Below are positions 47,135 to 58,200 of a stretch of 64,000 bases of DNA, one piece after another. The position numbers and the translations under genes are program-made. Each line of letters begins with the position of its first letter. Position 1 is the stretch's first letter. The notes beneath the pieces were generated by a model. The model was not told the DNA's origin. It worked only from the letters and a program-made list of their open reading frames with translations, and did not search any database. This stretch comes from Gammaproteobacteria bacterium (GTDB lineage Bacteria; Pseudomonadota; Gammaproteobacteria; Pseudomonadales; Pseudohongiellaceae), in NCBI GenBank assembly GCA_029244985.1, contig JAQWQD010000017.1, positions 248,001-312,000 on the forward strand, written 5' to 3'.

Positions 47135-49066
47135 ATGCCTCAAGTTACATTGCCGGATGGCAGTAAGCGAGATTACAAGGACCCCGTGACTGTTGCTCAA
47201 ATCGCGCAATCAATCGGCGCGGGTCTTGCTAAAGCGGCACTAGCTGGGCGAGTGGATGGTGAATTGGTAGATACTTCTTATTTGGTTGGGTCAGATGCTG
47301 ATATAGCAATTGTTACCGAAAGAGATGATGATGGTATCGAAATTCTAAGACACTCTTGTGCTCACTTAATGGCACAAGCGGTGCAACGACTGTTTCCGAA
47401 AGCCCAGGTGACTATCGGTCCGGTTGTTGAAGATGGCTTCTTCTACGATTTTGCTTTTGAGCGAACTTTTACGCCGGAAGATCTCGCTGCCATCGAGAGG
47501 ACAATGGGCGTCATTGTTAAAGAGAATCTAGACGTCGAAAGATCTGTCCTTGCTCGGAAAGAAGCGATTGCTCTCTTTAAAGAAATGGGTGAGGACTACA
47601 AGGTCGAAATTATTGAATCGATTCCTGGAGAAGAGGATCTATCTTTCTACAGACAAGGGGAGTTTATCGATCTTTGTCGCGGCCCTCATGTGCCTAACAC
47701 AGGTAAATTTAAGGCGTTCAAACTTACTAATGTGGCAGGTGCCTATTGGCGTGGCGATTCTGAGAAGGAAATGCTGCAACGAGTTTATGGCACTGCCTGG
47801 GCTTCAAAGAAAGATTTGGAGCTTTACCTAGAACGTTTGGAAGAAGCAGAGAAGCGCGACCACCGGAAACTTGGTAAACAACTTGGACTTTTCCATTTTC
47901 AGGAAGAAGCGCCAGGTATGGCCTTTTGGCATCCAAAAGGTTGGAAAATTTATCAAATAATTAGGGACTACATGCAAAAAGTCCAAAACGAAAACAAATA
48001 TCAAGAAATAAGTACGCCACAATTAGTGGACTTTACCCTTTGGGAAAAATCTGGTCATGCGTCGAAATTTTCTGAGGAGATGTTTAGCGTTGAATCTGAC
48101 AATCGAACCTATGCACTAAAACCAATGAATTGTCCGTGTCATATTCAGGTATTCAATCAAGGGCTCAAGAGCTACCGGGATTTACCGCTGCGTATGGCTG
48201 AATTTGGCTCCTGCCATCGCTATGAGCCGTCTGGGAGTATGCATGGCTTAATGCGAGTCCGAAGTTTCGTTCAAGATGACGGCCATATTTTCTGTACCGA
48301 GGAACAAATCCAGTCTGAAGTAGCCGACTTCATGGAATTGCTTCTAGCGATCTATCGCGATTTTGGTTTTGACGAAGTTATTCTGCGGCTATCGACTCGC
48401 CCTGAGAAAAGAGTGGGGTCTGACGAGCTTTGGGATAAAGCTGAGCAAGCATTGAAAGATGCGCTTATTGCGAAAGGCCTTCCTTGGGAGCTAGTTCCCG
48501 GCGAAGGTGCCTTTTATGGTCCGAAAATCGAATATTCATTAAAAGACTGCATGGGTAGAATTCAGCAATGTGGCACAATTCAAGTGGATTTTGTGCTGCC
48601 TGAGCGTCTAGGCGCTCAATATGTTGCCGAAGACAGCAGTCGTAAGACGCCTGTGATGTTGCATCGAGCTATTTTGGGCTCTTTTGAGCGATTTATTGGC
48701 GTTCTAATCGAACATTATTCTGGTGCGATGCCAACTTGGTTGGCTCCAGAACAAGTTATAATTCTTAATATTACCGACAAGCAGTCAGAATATTGCCTAA
48801 ATCTGCAGGAAACCTTGAAAAATAAAGGGTTTAGGGTCGCTATAGACTTGAGAAATGAAAAAATCGGCTTTAAAATCCGCGAGCACACTTTACAGAAAGT
48901 TCCTTATCTTCTCATCATAGGAGATAAAGAGGTGGAGTCCGACTCTGTAGCTGTTAGAAAACGCAATGGTGAGGATCTCGGAGCCCAAAAAATCGAGGAT
49001 TTTTGTACCCGCTTAGCTCAAGATGTAGCCAATTTTGGTCGCAGCGATAACAATCAAAATAGTTAA
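47135..49066 (+). CDS. thrS: Threonyl-tRNA synthetase
   Basis: This 643-residue class II synthetase charges tRNA-Thr. It has an N-terminal TGS domain ([20 protein letters not shown]), an editing domain with the metal-type [11 protein letters not shown] motif and [10 protein letters not shown], and the catalytic core with zinc ligands in MNCPCH. Class II motifs follow ([15 protein letters not shown] in motif 2, [13 protein letters not shown] in motif 3). The anticodon-binding domain ends the protein. Length matches E. coli ThrS (642). It leads the thrS-infC-rpmI-rplT-pheST-ihfA series. Confidence 0.98.
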   Translation: MPQVTLPDGSKRDYKDPVTVAQIAQSIGAGLAKAALAGRVDGELVDTSYLVGSDADIAIVTERDDDGIEILRHSCAHLMAQAVQRLFPKAQVTIGPVVEDGFFYDFAFERTFTPEDLAAIERTMGVIVKENLDVERSVLARKEAIALFKEMGEDYKVEIIESIPGEEDLSFYRQGEFIDLCRGPHVPNTGKFKAFKLTNVAGAYWRGDSEKEMLQRVYGTAWASKKDLELYLERLEEAEKRDHRKLGKQLGLFHFQEEAPGMAFWHPKGWKIYQIIRDYMQKVQNENKYQEISTPQLVDFTLWEKSGHASKFSEEMFSVESDNRTYALKPMNCPCHIQVFNQGLKSYRDLPLRMAEFGSCHRYEPSGSMHGLMRVRSFVQDDGHIFCTEEQIQSEVADFMELLLAIYRDFGFDEVILRLSTRPEKRVGSDELWDKAEQALKDALIAKGLPWELVPGEGAFYGPKIEYSLKDCMGRIQQCGTIQVDFVLPERLGAQYVAEDSSRKTPVMLHRAILGSFERFIGVLIEHYSGAMPTWLAPEQVIILNITDKQSEYCLNLQETLKNKGFRVAIDLRNEKIGFKIREHTLQKVPYLLIIGDKEVESDSVAVRKRNGEDLGAQKIEDFCTRLAQDVANFGRSDNNQNS

Positions 49067-49104
49067 ACAGGAAGTAATATATTGGTAAATACCGAAAAGA
49101 AAAC

Positions 49105-49118
49105 TGAGCGATCGCTCA
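49105..49118 (+). repeat. Perfect 14-bp palindrome before infC
   Basis: TGAGCGATCGCTCA ends 4 nt before the infC ATG, in place of a Shine-Dalgarno. As RNA it could fold into a 5-bp stem with a GATC loop. Confidence 0.7.
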
Positions 49119-49122
49119 AATC

Positions 49123-49647
49123 ATGAGGGGCGGATCTAAAAAGCCCATAATCAATGAATTTATAGAGGCTGAAGAAGTGCGACTGGTTGCAGCAGATGGA
49201 TCTCAGGCTGGGATTGTTTCCATCGGAGATGCCCGCACAGCTGCAGCAGATGCTAAACTCGATTTAGTGCTAATAGCGCCAGATTCAGACCCTAAAGTTT
49301 GCAAGATAATGGATTATGGCAAACACGTATTTGATTTGAAAAAACAGAAAGCTGCTAGTAAAAAGAAGCAGCGGCGTATTCACGTAAAAGAAATAAAATT
49401 TCGACCAGGGACGGAAGAAGGAGATTATCAGGTAAAACTGCGCAACCTGATACGTTTCCTAACAGATGGGGACAAAGCCAAGGTTTCATTACGATTCCGT
49501 GGCCGAGAACTAGCCCATCAACATCTTGGACAGGAGCTAGTTGAGAAGATCCGCGACGATCTCTCCGAATACGGCACTGTTGAACAGGAGCCCAAGATGG
49601 AAGGCCGGCAAATAGTCATGGTGCTAGCTCCGGTCAAGAAGCGCTAA
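49123..49647 (+). CDS. infC: Translation initiation factor IF-3
   Basis: This 174-residue factor keeps ribosomal subunits apart and checks the start codon. The N-domain ([19 protein letters not shown]), the [15 protein letters not shown] linker approach and the C-domain ([29 protein letters not shown]) are clear. In E. coli infC starts with AUU, which allows self-control; here ATG 49123 aligns with that position, so this mode may be lost. A 14-bp palindrome takes the place of a normal ribosome site. A strong terminator follows. Confidence 0.95.
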   Translation: MRGGSKKPIINEFIEAEEVRLVAADGSQAGIVSIGDARTAAADAKLDLVLIAPDSDPKVCKIMDYGKHVFDLKKQKAASKKKQRRIHVKEIKFRPGTEEGDYQVKLRNLIRFLTDGDKAKVSLRFRGRELAHQHLGQELVEKIRDDLSEYGTVEQEPKMEGRQIVMVLAPVKKR

Positions 49648-49657
49648 CTGCTGTAAG

Positions 49658-49704
49658 GGTCAGTGTCCATTGATCCTGATGGGTTAATGGACACTGGCCT
49701 TTTT
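49658..49704 (+). terminator. Strong terminator or attenuator between infC and rpmI
   Basis: A 14-bp stem (GGTCAGTGTCCATT / AATGGACACTGGCC, one G-U) around a 14-nt loop is followed by TTTTT. It lies 67 nt before rpmI, inside what is normally one operon, so it may act as an attenuator for L35-L20 rather than a plain end. Confidence 0.85.
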
Positions 49705-49771
49705 AGTTGTTGGTTAAATTTATCAAAGCCCTCGACAAATATGTAAGAGGGAAATGCGGAGTTATAAAGTA

Positions 49772-49969
49772 ATGGCTGGAAAACTAAAAACCCATAGCGG
49801 TGCTGCGAAACGGTTTAAGAAAACCGGTTCTGGTTTCAAGCGCAAGAGCGCCTACAAGAGTCATATCTTGACCAAAATGACAACGAAGCGTAAGCGAAAG
49901 CTGCGTGGAACTTCATCTGTACATCCTTCAGATGTGCCAGCGGTAAAACGGATGCTTCGTGATATTTAA
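49772..49969 (+). CDS. rpmI: 50S ribosomal protein L35
   Basis: This 65-residue basic protein has the L35 pattern: [36 protein letters not shown] and VKRMLRDI. I start at ATG 49772 because the product then has the standard 65 residues; the open frame from 49754 would add six. The gene lies after a strong hairpin terminator and before rplT. Confidence 0.96.
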   Translation: MAGKLKTHSGAAKRFKKTGSGFKRKSAYKSHILTKMTTKRKRKLRGTSSVHPSDVPAVKRMLRDI

Positions 49970-49993
49970 TTTTGGTGGAGAAGGAGACATATA

Positions 49994-50353
49994 ATGGCTC
50001 GAGTAAAGAGAGGCGTTGTTGCAAACAGGCGTCATAAGAAAGTTCTAAAAGAAGCAAAAGGCTACTATGGTGCACGCAGTCGTGTATATCGCGTAGCCAA
50101 GCAAGCTGTAACTAAAGCCGGTCAGTACGCTTATCGTGATCGCAGAGCAAAGAAGCGTGTATTTAGATCACTTTGGATTACACGTATCAATGCTCAAGCT
50201 CGTGAGAGCGGGATTAGTTACAGTCAATTGATTGCAGGGTTAAAGAAAGCCAATATAGATATCGACCGCAGAGTGCTAGCTGATCTTGCAGTTCACGATA
50301 AACTAGCGTTCACAGCAATCGTTGACCAAGCAAAAGAAAGCCTGGCTGCTTAA
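49994..50353 (+). CDS. rplT: 50S ribosomal protein L20
   Basis: This 119-residue basic protein binds 23S rRNA early in 50S assembly. The family pattern is [38 protein letters not shown] and [18 protein letters not shown]. In E. coli L20 also represses rpmI-rplT translation. A good ribosome site (GGAGAAGGAG) precedes it. pheS follows 21 bp later. Confidence 0.97.
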   Translation: MARVKRGVVANRRHKKVLKEAKGYYGARSRVYRVAKQAVTKAGQYAYRDRRAKKRVFRSLWITRINAQARESGISYSQLIAGLKKANIDIDRRVLADLAVHDKLAFTAIVDQAKESLAA

Positions 50354-51391
<1,038 letters not shown>

Positions 51392-51428
51392 ACGGAGAAG
51401 TGAAAACACGTAAATGGAAAGTGTCTAA

Positions 51429-53822
51429 ATGAAATTTAGCGAGCTGTGGCTTAAAGAGTTAATCGACCATCAGATGAGCTCTGAAAATTTGGTAGAGAGC
51501 TTTACTATGGCCGGTTTAGAAGTAGATGGAATTGTTCCTGTAGCGCGAGAATTCTCTGGTGTCATAGTTGCAGAAGTTACCAAGGTTCAACCTCATCCTG
51601 ATGCGGACAAGCTTAGTTTGTGTGAAGTGAGTGATGGTACACATTCTTTTCAAGTGGTCTGTGGTGCGCCTAATGTAAAAATAGGGATGAAAGCGCCTTT
51701 TGCTAAATTAGGTGCGAGAATAGATATTCCTGGTGAAGACAAGCCTTTTACAATTAAGGCCGCCAAATTGAGAGGGATAGAATCTAATGGCATGTTGTGC
51801 TCTGCAGAGGAACTCGGGTTAGAGGAAAAATCTGAAGGCTTGTTATCTTTGCCGAAATACATGAAAGTTGGCGAAGACATAAGAAAAGAATTGAATCTCG
51901 AAGATAAAATTATAGAGTTAGATTTGACGCCTAACAGAGGAGACTGTCTGGGTATGATTGGTTTGGCAAGAGAATTAGGCGTGCTAACTCGAGCCAATGT
52001 CAAAAAGTATGAGATTTCGCCTGCTCGCGTAGAGATTTCTGACGAACTTCCTATCACAATTTCTGCTAAGGATTCGTGCCCCAGATATTTAGGGCGAGTT
52101 ATTAAAAATATTAATCTTAATTCCGTCTCCCCCTATTGGCTACAAGAGAAACTCCGAAGATCTGGTTTGCGCAGTGTTGATCCAATTGTTGATGTCACAA
52201 ATTTTGTTTTGATTGAATTAGGGCAGCCGATGCATGCATTTGATTTTGGCAAATTAATAGGTGGTATAGACGTGCGAATGGCGACAGATGGTGAGAAGCT
52301 AACCTTGCTCGATGGAAAAGAAATTGTTCTAAATCCAGAAGTCCTAGTAATTGCAGATAATGAAAAGCCAGTGGCTATGGCCGGAATTATGGGTGGGTTG
52401 AAGACTGCTGTTACTGATTCCACTAGAGACGTATATCTGGAGTGTGCATATTTCGCTCCACTCGCAATCGCAGGTAAAGCTAGGTTATTTGGTATGCAGA
52501 CTGATGCATCACATCGTTATGAGCGTGGTGTTGATTATACTTTACAGTCCAGGGCGATGGAGCGCGCTACAGAACTTCTTTTAGAGATTGTTGGTGGAAC
52601 ACCTGGCCCTATTACTGAAGCGGTAGGAAATTTACCGAAAGCGACTACAGTGGAGTTGCGGTTTCAAAGCGTTAAAGAAGTCTTAGGTATTGAGATGGAT
52701 TCAGATGAGATTCAAGACATCATTTCGCGCCTTGGGTTTTCAGTAATTGAAACGAACAAGAAAGTATTAACGGTTGAGGTACCTCCGTACAGGTTTGATG
52801 TCAGTATAGAGGTGGACCTTATCGAAGAATTAGCTAGAATTTACGGTTATAACAACATTCCTGAAACTAGAGGGGTAGGGCAGCAGTTGCTTTCGCCTAC
52901 TATTGAGGCCCAAGTCCCTTTACGGAGAATTCGTTATCAGTTAGTGGCTCTGGGCTATCAAGAAGTTGTAACCTATGCATTCATTGACCCAACTTTGTCT
53001 AGAGTAGTCCTAGGTTCTGACGGGGGCACGATTCCCCTTCAAAATCCGATTTCTGAAGATATGTCACTAATGCGCAGCAGTCTTTTACCTGGGTTAATAA
53101 GCGCTTATCAATATAATTCGAATAGACAGAGGAACCGATTAAGGCTTTTTGAAACCGGGCTCGTTTTTAGTCAGTCGGACAACGAAATTCAACAAACTCC
53201 GATGATTGGGGGATTAATTAGCGGTCAAAGAAATCCAGAAAATTGGACTAATAAAAAAGAGGTAGGCGATTTTTATGACATAAAAGGCGATGTAGAGGTT
53301 TTGCTTAGTCTTAAAGGACAGTCTATGGGGATTCGTTTTGTCGCAGCAGAGAGATCTGGTTTCCATCCAGGGCAATGTGCCCGTATAGAGGATATGCAAG
53401 GTAATGAAATTGGTCACCTAGGAGCTCTGCATCCGGCCGCCGCTATACAATTAGGAATAGAAAGTACTGTCTATATTTTTGAATTATTGCAAGCGGCGGC
53501 GGAATTATCCGAAATACCACGAGCAACAGAGCTATCAAAATACCCTGAAGTTAGTCGCGACCTGGCAATCGTTATTGACGAATTTGTCAGTTCTAGTGCT
53601 ATTCTTGCGATGGTTGAAGACAAGGCTGGGGAATTCTTGGTCGGCTCGAGAATATTTGATGTTTATCAAGGGGATGCGGTATTAAAAGGCAAAAAAAGTA
53701 TTGCTTTGGGCTTGACGTGGCAGCATCCTTCCCGCACTCTTAGCGACGAAGAGGTAAATGCAATAATAAGTAGCTGCATCAAAGAACTACAAGAACAATT
53801 TAATGCAAGTTTGCGGAATTAA
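51429..53822 (+). CDS. pheT: Phenylalanyl-tRNA synthetase beta subunit
   Basis: This 797-residue subunit has an N-terminal tRNA-binding EMAP-like domain (GVIVAEVTKVQPHPDADKLS), B3/B4 editing domain (FVLIELGQPMHAFD; ECAYFAPLAIA), B5 domain, the inactive synthetase-like core and a C-terminal ferredoxin-like anticodon domain (ALGLTWQHPSRTLSDEEVNA). Length is standard (795 in E. coli). It lies 37 bp after pheS. Confidence 0.97.
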   Translation: MKFSELWLKELIDHQMSSENLVESFTMAGLEVDGIVPVAREFSGVIVAEVTKVQPHPDADKLSLCEVSDGTHSFQVVCGAPNVKIGMKAPFAKLGARIDIPGEDKPFTIKAAKLRGIESNGMLCSAEELGLEEKSEGLLSLPKYMKVGEDIRKELNLEDKIIELDLTPNRGDCLGMIGLARELGVLTRANVKKYEISPARVEISDELPITISAKDSCPRYLGRVIKNINLNSVSPYWLQEKLRRSGLRSVDPIVDVTNFVLIELGQPMHAFDFGKLIGGIDVRMATDGEKLTLLDGKEIVLNPEVLVIADNEKPVAMAGIMGGLKTAVTDSTRDVYLECAYFAPLAIAGKARLFGMQTDASHRYERGVDYTLQSRAMERATELLLEIVGGTPGPITEAVGNLPKATTVELRFQSVKEVLGIEMDSDEIQDIISRLGFSVIETNKKVLTVEVPPYRFDVSIEVDLIEELARIYGYNNIPETRGVGQQLLSPTIEAQVPLRRIRYQLVALGYQEVVTYAFIDPTLSRVVLGSDGGTIPLQNPISEDMSLMRSSLLPGLISAYQYNSNRQRNRLRLFETGLVFSQSDNEIQQTPMIGGLISGQRNPENWTNKKEVGDFYDIKGDVEVLLSLKGQSMGIRFVAAERSGFHPGQCARIEDMQGNEIGHLGALHPAAAIQLGIESTVYIFELLQAAAELSEIPRATELSKYPEVSRDLAIVIDEFVSSSAILAMVEDKAGEFLVGSRIFDVYQGDAVLKGKKSIALGLTWQHPSRTLSDEEVNAIISSCIKELQEQFNASLRN

Positions 53823-53837
53823 GCCGAGGAATTGACT

Positions 53838-54146
53838 ATGGGCGATGGAGCACTCACAAAAGCTGATATGGCTGAACGCCTGTTTGAGGAACTCGGACTA
53901 AATAAGCGCGAAGCTAAAGAAGTAGTGGAGGAATTTTTTGAGGAAGTCCGTTTGTCTCTAGAAAGGAATGAACAAGTTAAATTGTCCGGCTACGGCAATT
54001 TTGACCTAAGGGATAAGAAGCAGCGACCTGGAAGAAACCCAAAAACCGGTCAAGAAATTCCGATCAAGGCTAGAAGGGTTGTGACATTCCGACCGGGCCA
54101 AAAACTTAAGGCTAGAGTAGAAGGATATGCTGGAACCGAAGAATAA
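53838..54146 (+). CDS. ihfA: Integration host factor subunit alpha
   Basis: This 102-residue HU-family subunit pairs with IhfB (37563-37865). [20 protein letters not shown] opens it. [20 protein letters not shown] and PKTG form the DNA-bending arm with its proline; [12 protein letters not shown] closes it. I start at ATG 53838 because GAGGA lies 7 nt upstream; the TTG at 53832 would sit right on that site. Its end overlaps the next gene by 20 bp, the usual pheT-ihfA-merR arrangement. Confidence 0.97.
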   Translation: MGDGALTKADMAERLFEELGLNKREAKEVVEEFFEEVRLSLERNEQVKLSGYGNFDLRDKKQRPGRNPKTGQEIPIKARRVVTFRPGQKLKARVEGYAGTEE

Positions 54147-54480
54147 CGACGAATTACCTTTAATTCCGCCAAAACGCTATTTCACGATCGGCGAAGTGGG
54201 CGAACTTTGCGCCGTTAAACCCCATGTGCTGCGCTATTGGGAAGCAGAGTTTCCTCAGTTAAAGCCCGTAAAACGTCGAGGAAATCGCCGCTATTATCAA
54301 CGTCAAGATGTTGTACTTATCCGTCAAATCAAGAGTTTGCTTTATGAGCAGGGATATACTATTGGCGGCGCACGTCAAAAGATGAGCGATGGCCCAAAAG
54401 AAGTAGCAAGGCCCAGTATCAATTCAAGCGAAATAAAGTCGCTCGTGAGAGATCTCGAGGATGTAATCAGGCGAATTTAA
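54127..54480 (+). CDS. MerR-family transcriptional regulator
   Basis: This 117-residue protein has an N-terminal winged helix of the MerR type ([20 protein letters not shown] then WEAEFPQL and [20 protein letters not shown]). A short C-terminal helix follows, without the long coiled coil and metal-binding cysteines of classical MerR. It is the small regulator that commonly follows ihfA in gammaproteobacteria; its target is not known to me. It overlaps ihfA by 20 bp, so they are co-transcribed. tRNA-Pro follows. Confidence 0.9.
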   Translation: MLEPKNNDELPLIPPKRYFTIGEVGELCAVKPHVLRYWEAEFPQLKPVKRRGNRRYYQRQDVVLIRQIKSLLYEQGYTIGGARQKMSDGPKEVARPSINSSEIKSLVRDLEDVIRRI

Positions 54481-54638
54481 GTCTCGGTTAGATTTTTCGA
54501 ATTATTTATCGTTATTCATTTTTCTATCTGTGATTATTGAAGTTTGGTATCACACGGTATTTAAGCCAACTAAATCTGATGATAAGTAAACCTTTTTAGG
54601 TTCGCGATTAATCTTTGGTTATTTAAAAGGCTTTCAAA

Positions 54639-54715
54639 CGGGGCGTAGCGCAGTCTGGTAGCGCACTACACTGGGGGTGTAGTGGTCGTCGGTTCAAATC
54701 CGGCCGCCCCGACCA
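54639..54715 (+). tRNA. tRNA-Pro (GGG)
   Basis: Acceptor arms CGGGGCG and CGCCCCG pair fully. The anticodon stem-loop is CTACA-CTGGGGG-TGTAG with anticodon GGG, the T-arm has GGTTCAAATCC, and CCA is encoded. The gene is 77 nt. A tRNA-Pro after ihfA is the usual gammaproteobacterial placing. Confidence 0.96.
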
Positions 54716-55212
54716 ATTTTCTATCCAGCACAATACATTCCGATACTACAAGATACCAACAATTTGTTGGTGCTCTTTGAAATAGAAAATAAGATACCAA
54801 TATTAGGTATGTCTTGTGGCCAAATAGCAGATAGACATCAAGGTACTATCCTGTTCTATTGGAGACCATAGTATGCAAAAGCTGACAGCAGCATCCTTTA
54901 AAAAGCCTAGGCCTTGTTACAAGACGTTCATTTTAGATACTAGTGTAAGTCCGGTTTTGATTTCGGGTATGCTAGTTATGGATAATGCTTGATCAATAAT
55001 TGCTCATGGGCAGTAAATACTTTCCGTGTCATGCTATTTTTTAGTCTACTTCGGCCGATTTACACTGTTATCGATTCCTTTTATCAGATAGAATTTTGCG
55101 CCATCAAAATGCTGAATTTATTGCAGATTTCTTTCTTGTCCTTTCCAGTCTTTTCATCTAGACCTTGCAATACTGCCACCACAGAAAGCTCGGCTGGCAG
55201 AGTGAGGCGCCA
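54716..55212 (+). other. 497-bp gap between tRNA-Pro and smc
   Basis: The stretch after the tRNA is a common landing site for integrative elements, but I see no integrase, att-like repeat of the tRNA end or cargo. It holds a short hairpin (ACCAACA-ATT-TGTTGGT near 54757) and a 39-codon frame at 54873-54992 with a fair ribosome site. Confidence 0.5.
54873..54992 (+). CDS. Candidate 39-residue ORF, unknown
   Basis: ATG 54873 has GGAG (54861-54864) 8 nt before it. The product begins MQKLTAASFKKPRPCYKTF and has no recognised motif or clear membrane helix. It is supported only by its ribosome site and position, so chance is a real alternative. Confidence 0.2.
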   Translation: MQKLTAASFKKPRPCYKTFILDTSVSPVLISGMLVMDNA

Positions 55213-58200
55213 ATGCGGTTGAAGTGCATAAAGTTGGTAGGTTTTAAATCCTTCGTAGACCCAACTACCATCAATTTCCCTTCTAATTTAGGTGCCGTGG
55301 TCGGGCCCAATGGCTGTGGTAAATCTAATGTCATCGATGCAGTGCGATGGGTAATGGGTGAGAGTTCAGCTAAGAATCTACGTGGCGAACATATGACTGA
55401 TGTGATTTTCAATGGTTCCAGCGCTCGCAAGCCAGTGGGCCAGGCCAGTGTTGAATTGGTTTTTGATAATCATGACCGCAAACTTACTGGCGAATATGCG
55501 AACTTTAGCGAAGTTTCGATCAAGCGCAAGGTCGATCGTGAATCGCAGTCTACATACGCTCTCAATGGCACAACCTGTCGTCGTCGTGACGTCACTGATA
55601 TTTTTCTGGGCACAGGTTTGGGCGCTAGAAGTTATTCGATTATTGAGCAGGGAATGGTTTCACGTTTAATCGAATCAAAACCGGAAGAATTGCGTGTCTT
55701 TATAGAAGAGGCGGCTGGAATTTCAAAATACAAGGAACGACGCCGGGAAACTGAGCGCCGGATTAAAAGAACCAAACAAAACTTAGAACGATTAGCTGAT
55801 ATTCGCGAAGAGTTGCAGCGGCAATTGCAGAATCTCAAAAGACAATCTGTTGCCGCAGAGAAATATGGTGAACTCAAGCAGCAGGAGCGTAATACAACCG
55901 CAAATCTTAATGCATTGAGATGGCGTAGCCTGGACGAAGATATCAAAATTAATCAGGAATCTGTTAATAACCTTGAGATCAATATCGAATCGACGGTTGC
56001 GGATCAGCGATCTATTGATGCTAAGGTGGAAAAACATCTTGCTGACAACTCAGATTTGACGGATGCCTTAGGTGATGTGCAAGCTAGGTTTTATAGTCTC
56101 GGAAATGATATAGCCCGTATCGAACAGTCTATTGAGCACCATCTTGAGCGAGTCGATCAACTCAAGCTGGACTTAACTGAAACGGAAGACGGTTGGACCC
56201 TCTCTCAGGAAGAGTTGAATACCGACTTACGTAAGATTACTCAACTAGATGCTGAACTCAAGTCTATTGCCCCCCAGTTAGATTCGGCAGAGAGGGTAGA
56301 AGTTGAATCTTCCAAATTATTGACAGAGGCCGAGGGGGCATTGCAGTGCTGGCAAGAAGACTGGGATAAATTTAACCAGCGCGCAGAAGAGCCAAGACAA
56401 ATTGCTGAAGTTGAGCAGTCTCGAATTCAGCAGTTAGAGAATATTGTAGACCGAGGACTATTAAGGAAAAAAAGACTTGAAGAAGAGCTGGCTCAGTTAA
56501 GGCAGACCCCGACAGACATAGACTTTCAATTGCAGCTGCAGGAAGTGACGCGATTCGAGACTGAAATTGATCAACAACAGCAAAGAGCAAAAGAATTAGT
56601 CGCTGCCATTGATGCATCTCGAGAAGCGCTCAACATCTGCACCGAAGAATTGGATTCAGTGAGAAGCAAATTACAAACAAGCAAAGGTAAGCACGCTTCG
56701 TTGGAATCCTTGCAGCAGGCAGCGCTTGGGCAAGACAATCTTGAGATCAATAATTGGCTCAAATCACGTGGGCTAGACAATCAAATTCGACTAGCTGAAA
56801 GCCTTCGTATAGATAGCGGCTGGGAAATGGCTGCCGAAGCGGTGCTAGGAGACATCTTGCAGTCGATTTGTATAGAAGACTTGGGTCAGATCGATGTTCT
56901 GCTTAGTAATTTACCCAAGGGTAAGCTCAGCCTATTGGATATTTCTAAAACTGCCCAGATAAAGATTAAAAATCAGACGCTTGAACCACTAACTTCAAAG
57001 GTAAGCAGTAAGTGGGACATCAGCGACTTGTTGCGCGGAGTTTACGTCGCAGATGACTTGGATGATGCGCTTCGCAAGCGAACAGCGCTAGAGGAAGATG
57101 AGTCCATTATTACACGCGAAGGAATTTGGATAGGAGCGAATTGGATACAGATAAAGAACAAAGCATCGCAGGATTCCATTGTCGAAAGACGTGGACTGAT
57201 AATTGATCTATTGTCGGAGATCAATATTTCAAGCGAAAAATCAGAGGGTTTACTTCAAAGGTGTGAGGAGCTGCGGAATGGCGTTGCCAGATTGGAATCT
57301 GAGCGGGAGCAACTACAAAGTAAGCTTGCAGAGAAATCCAAACAGCTTGGAGAGATGAAGTCCGTAATTAGCGCTCAACAAGCTAAAGGAGAGCAAGCTG
57401 AAACTCGCAAAATCAAGATTAAACAGGAGTTAGAAGAGCTATCACTTCAGTTAACCAGCGAAGAGGAAAATACATCAGAGGCACGTGCGCGTCTTCAAGC
57501 CGCACTTGACAGTATGGCGGATGATGTCGGAGGTCGTGAAGAGTTAGAAAAAGCTCGGGAAGCCACCCAGAAAGCACTCGAAACTATTCGTGAAAAGTCT
57601 AGCAATGACAAAAACTTAGCACACAAACTCGCATTAGAAAAACAAGCACTAGAGGCACAGCTGCAATCAACGCGTGAAACGATGGATCGAATGGCGAGCC
57701 AGGTGCAGCGATCAAAAGAAAGAATCGAATCACTTTCCTCCCAAATCCTAGAATCGGATCAACCACTAGGCGAGATGCGTATTGACCTGGAAGGCTTGCT
57801 CGGTAAACAGTTAGAGGTGGAGAAAGAACTCGGTTTTGCCAAAAGCAAAGTAGATGAGAATGAACACACTATTCGCGAGCTCGAGCAGGAGCGTAATCAG
57901 CACCAAGAGAAACAAAACAAGCTTAGGGAATTGCTAATGGAGTCTAGGCTGAAGAGTGAAGGAGCTTCGGTGAAGAGAGATGCTCTGCTCGCACAGTTGA
58001 AAGAAGCGAAATATGAGCTTGATCAAGTTCTCAAAAATATGCCGGAGGGTCTGGAAGAATCGCAATGCGAGCAGGATCTGGATAAGCTATCTAATCGAAT
58101 TCAACGCTTGGGCCCAATTAATCTAACTGCTATTGATGAGTATGATCAGCAGAGCGAACGTAAAATTTACCTGGATCGGCAAAATGAAGATTTAGAGAGG

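Noticed and set aside
54716-55212. Integration site at the 3' end of tRNA-Pro
   Set aside because: No repeat of the tRNA end and no integrase or cargo is present, so there is no sign of an element.
54989-55222. 77-codon plus-strand frame between tRNA-Pro and smc
   Set aside because: No ribosome site, odd composition and overlap with the smc start; it looks like chance.
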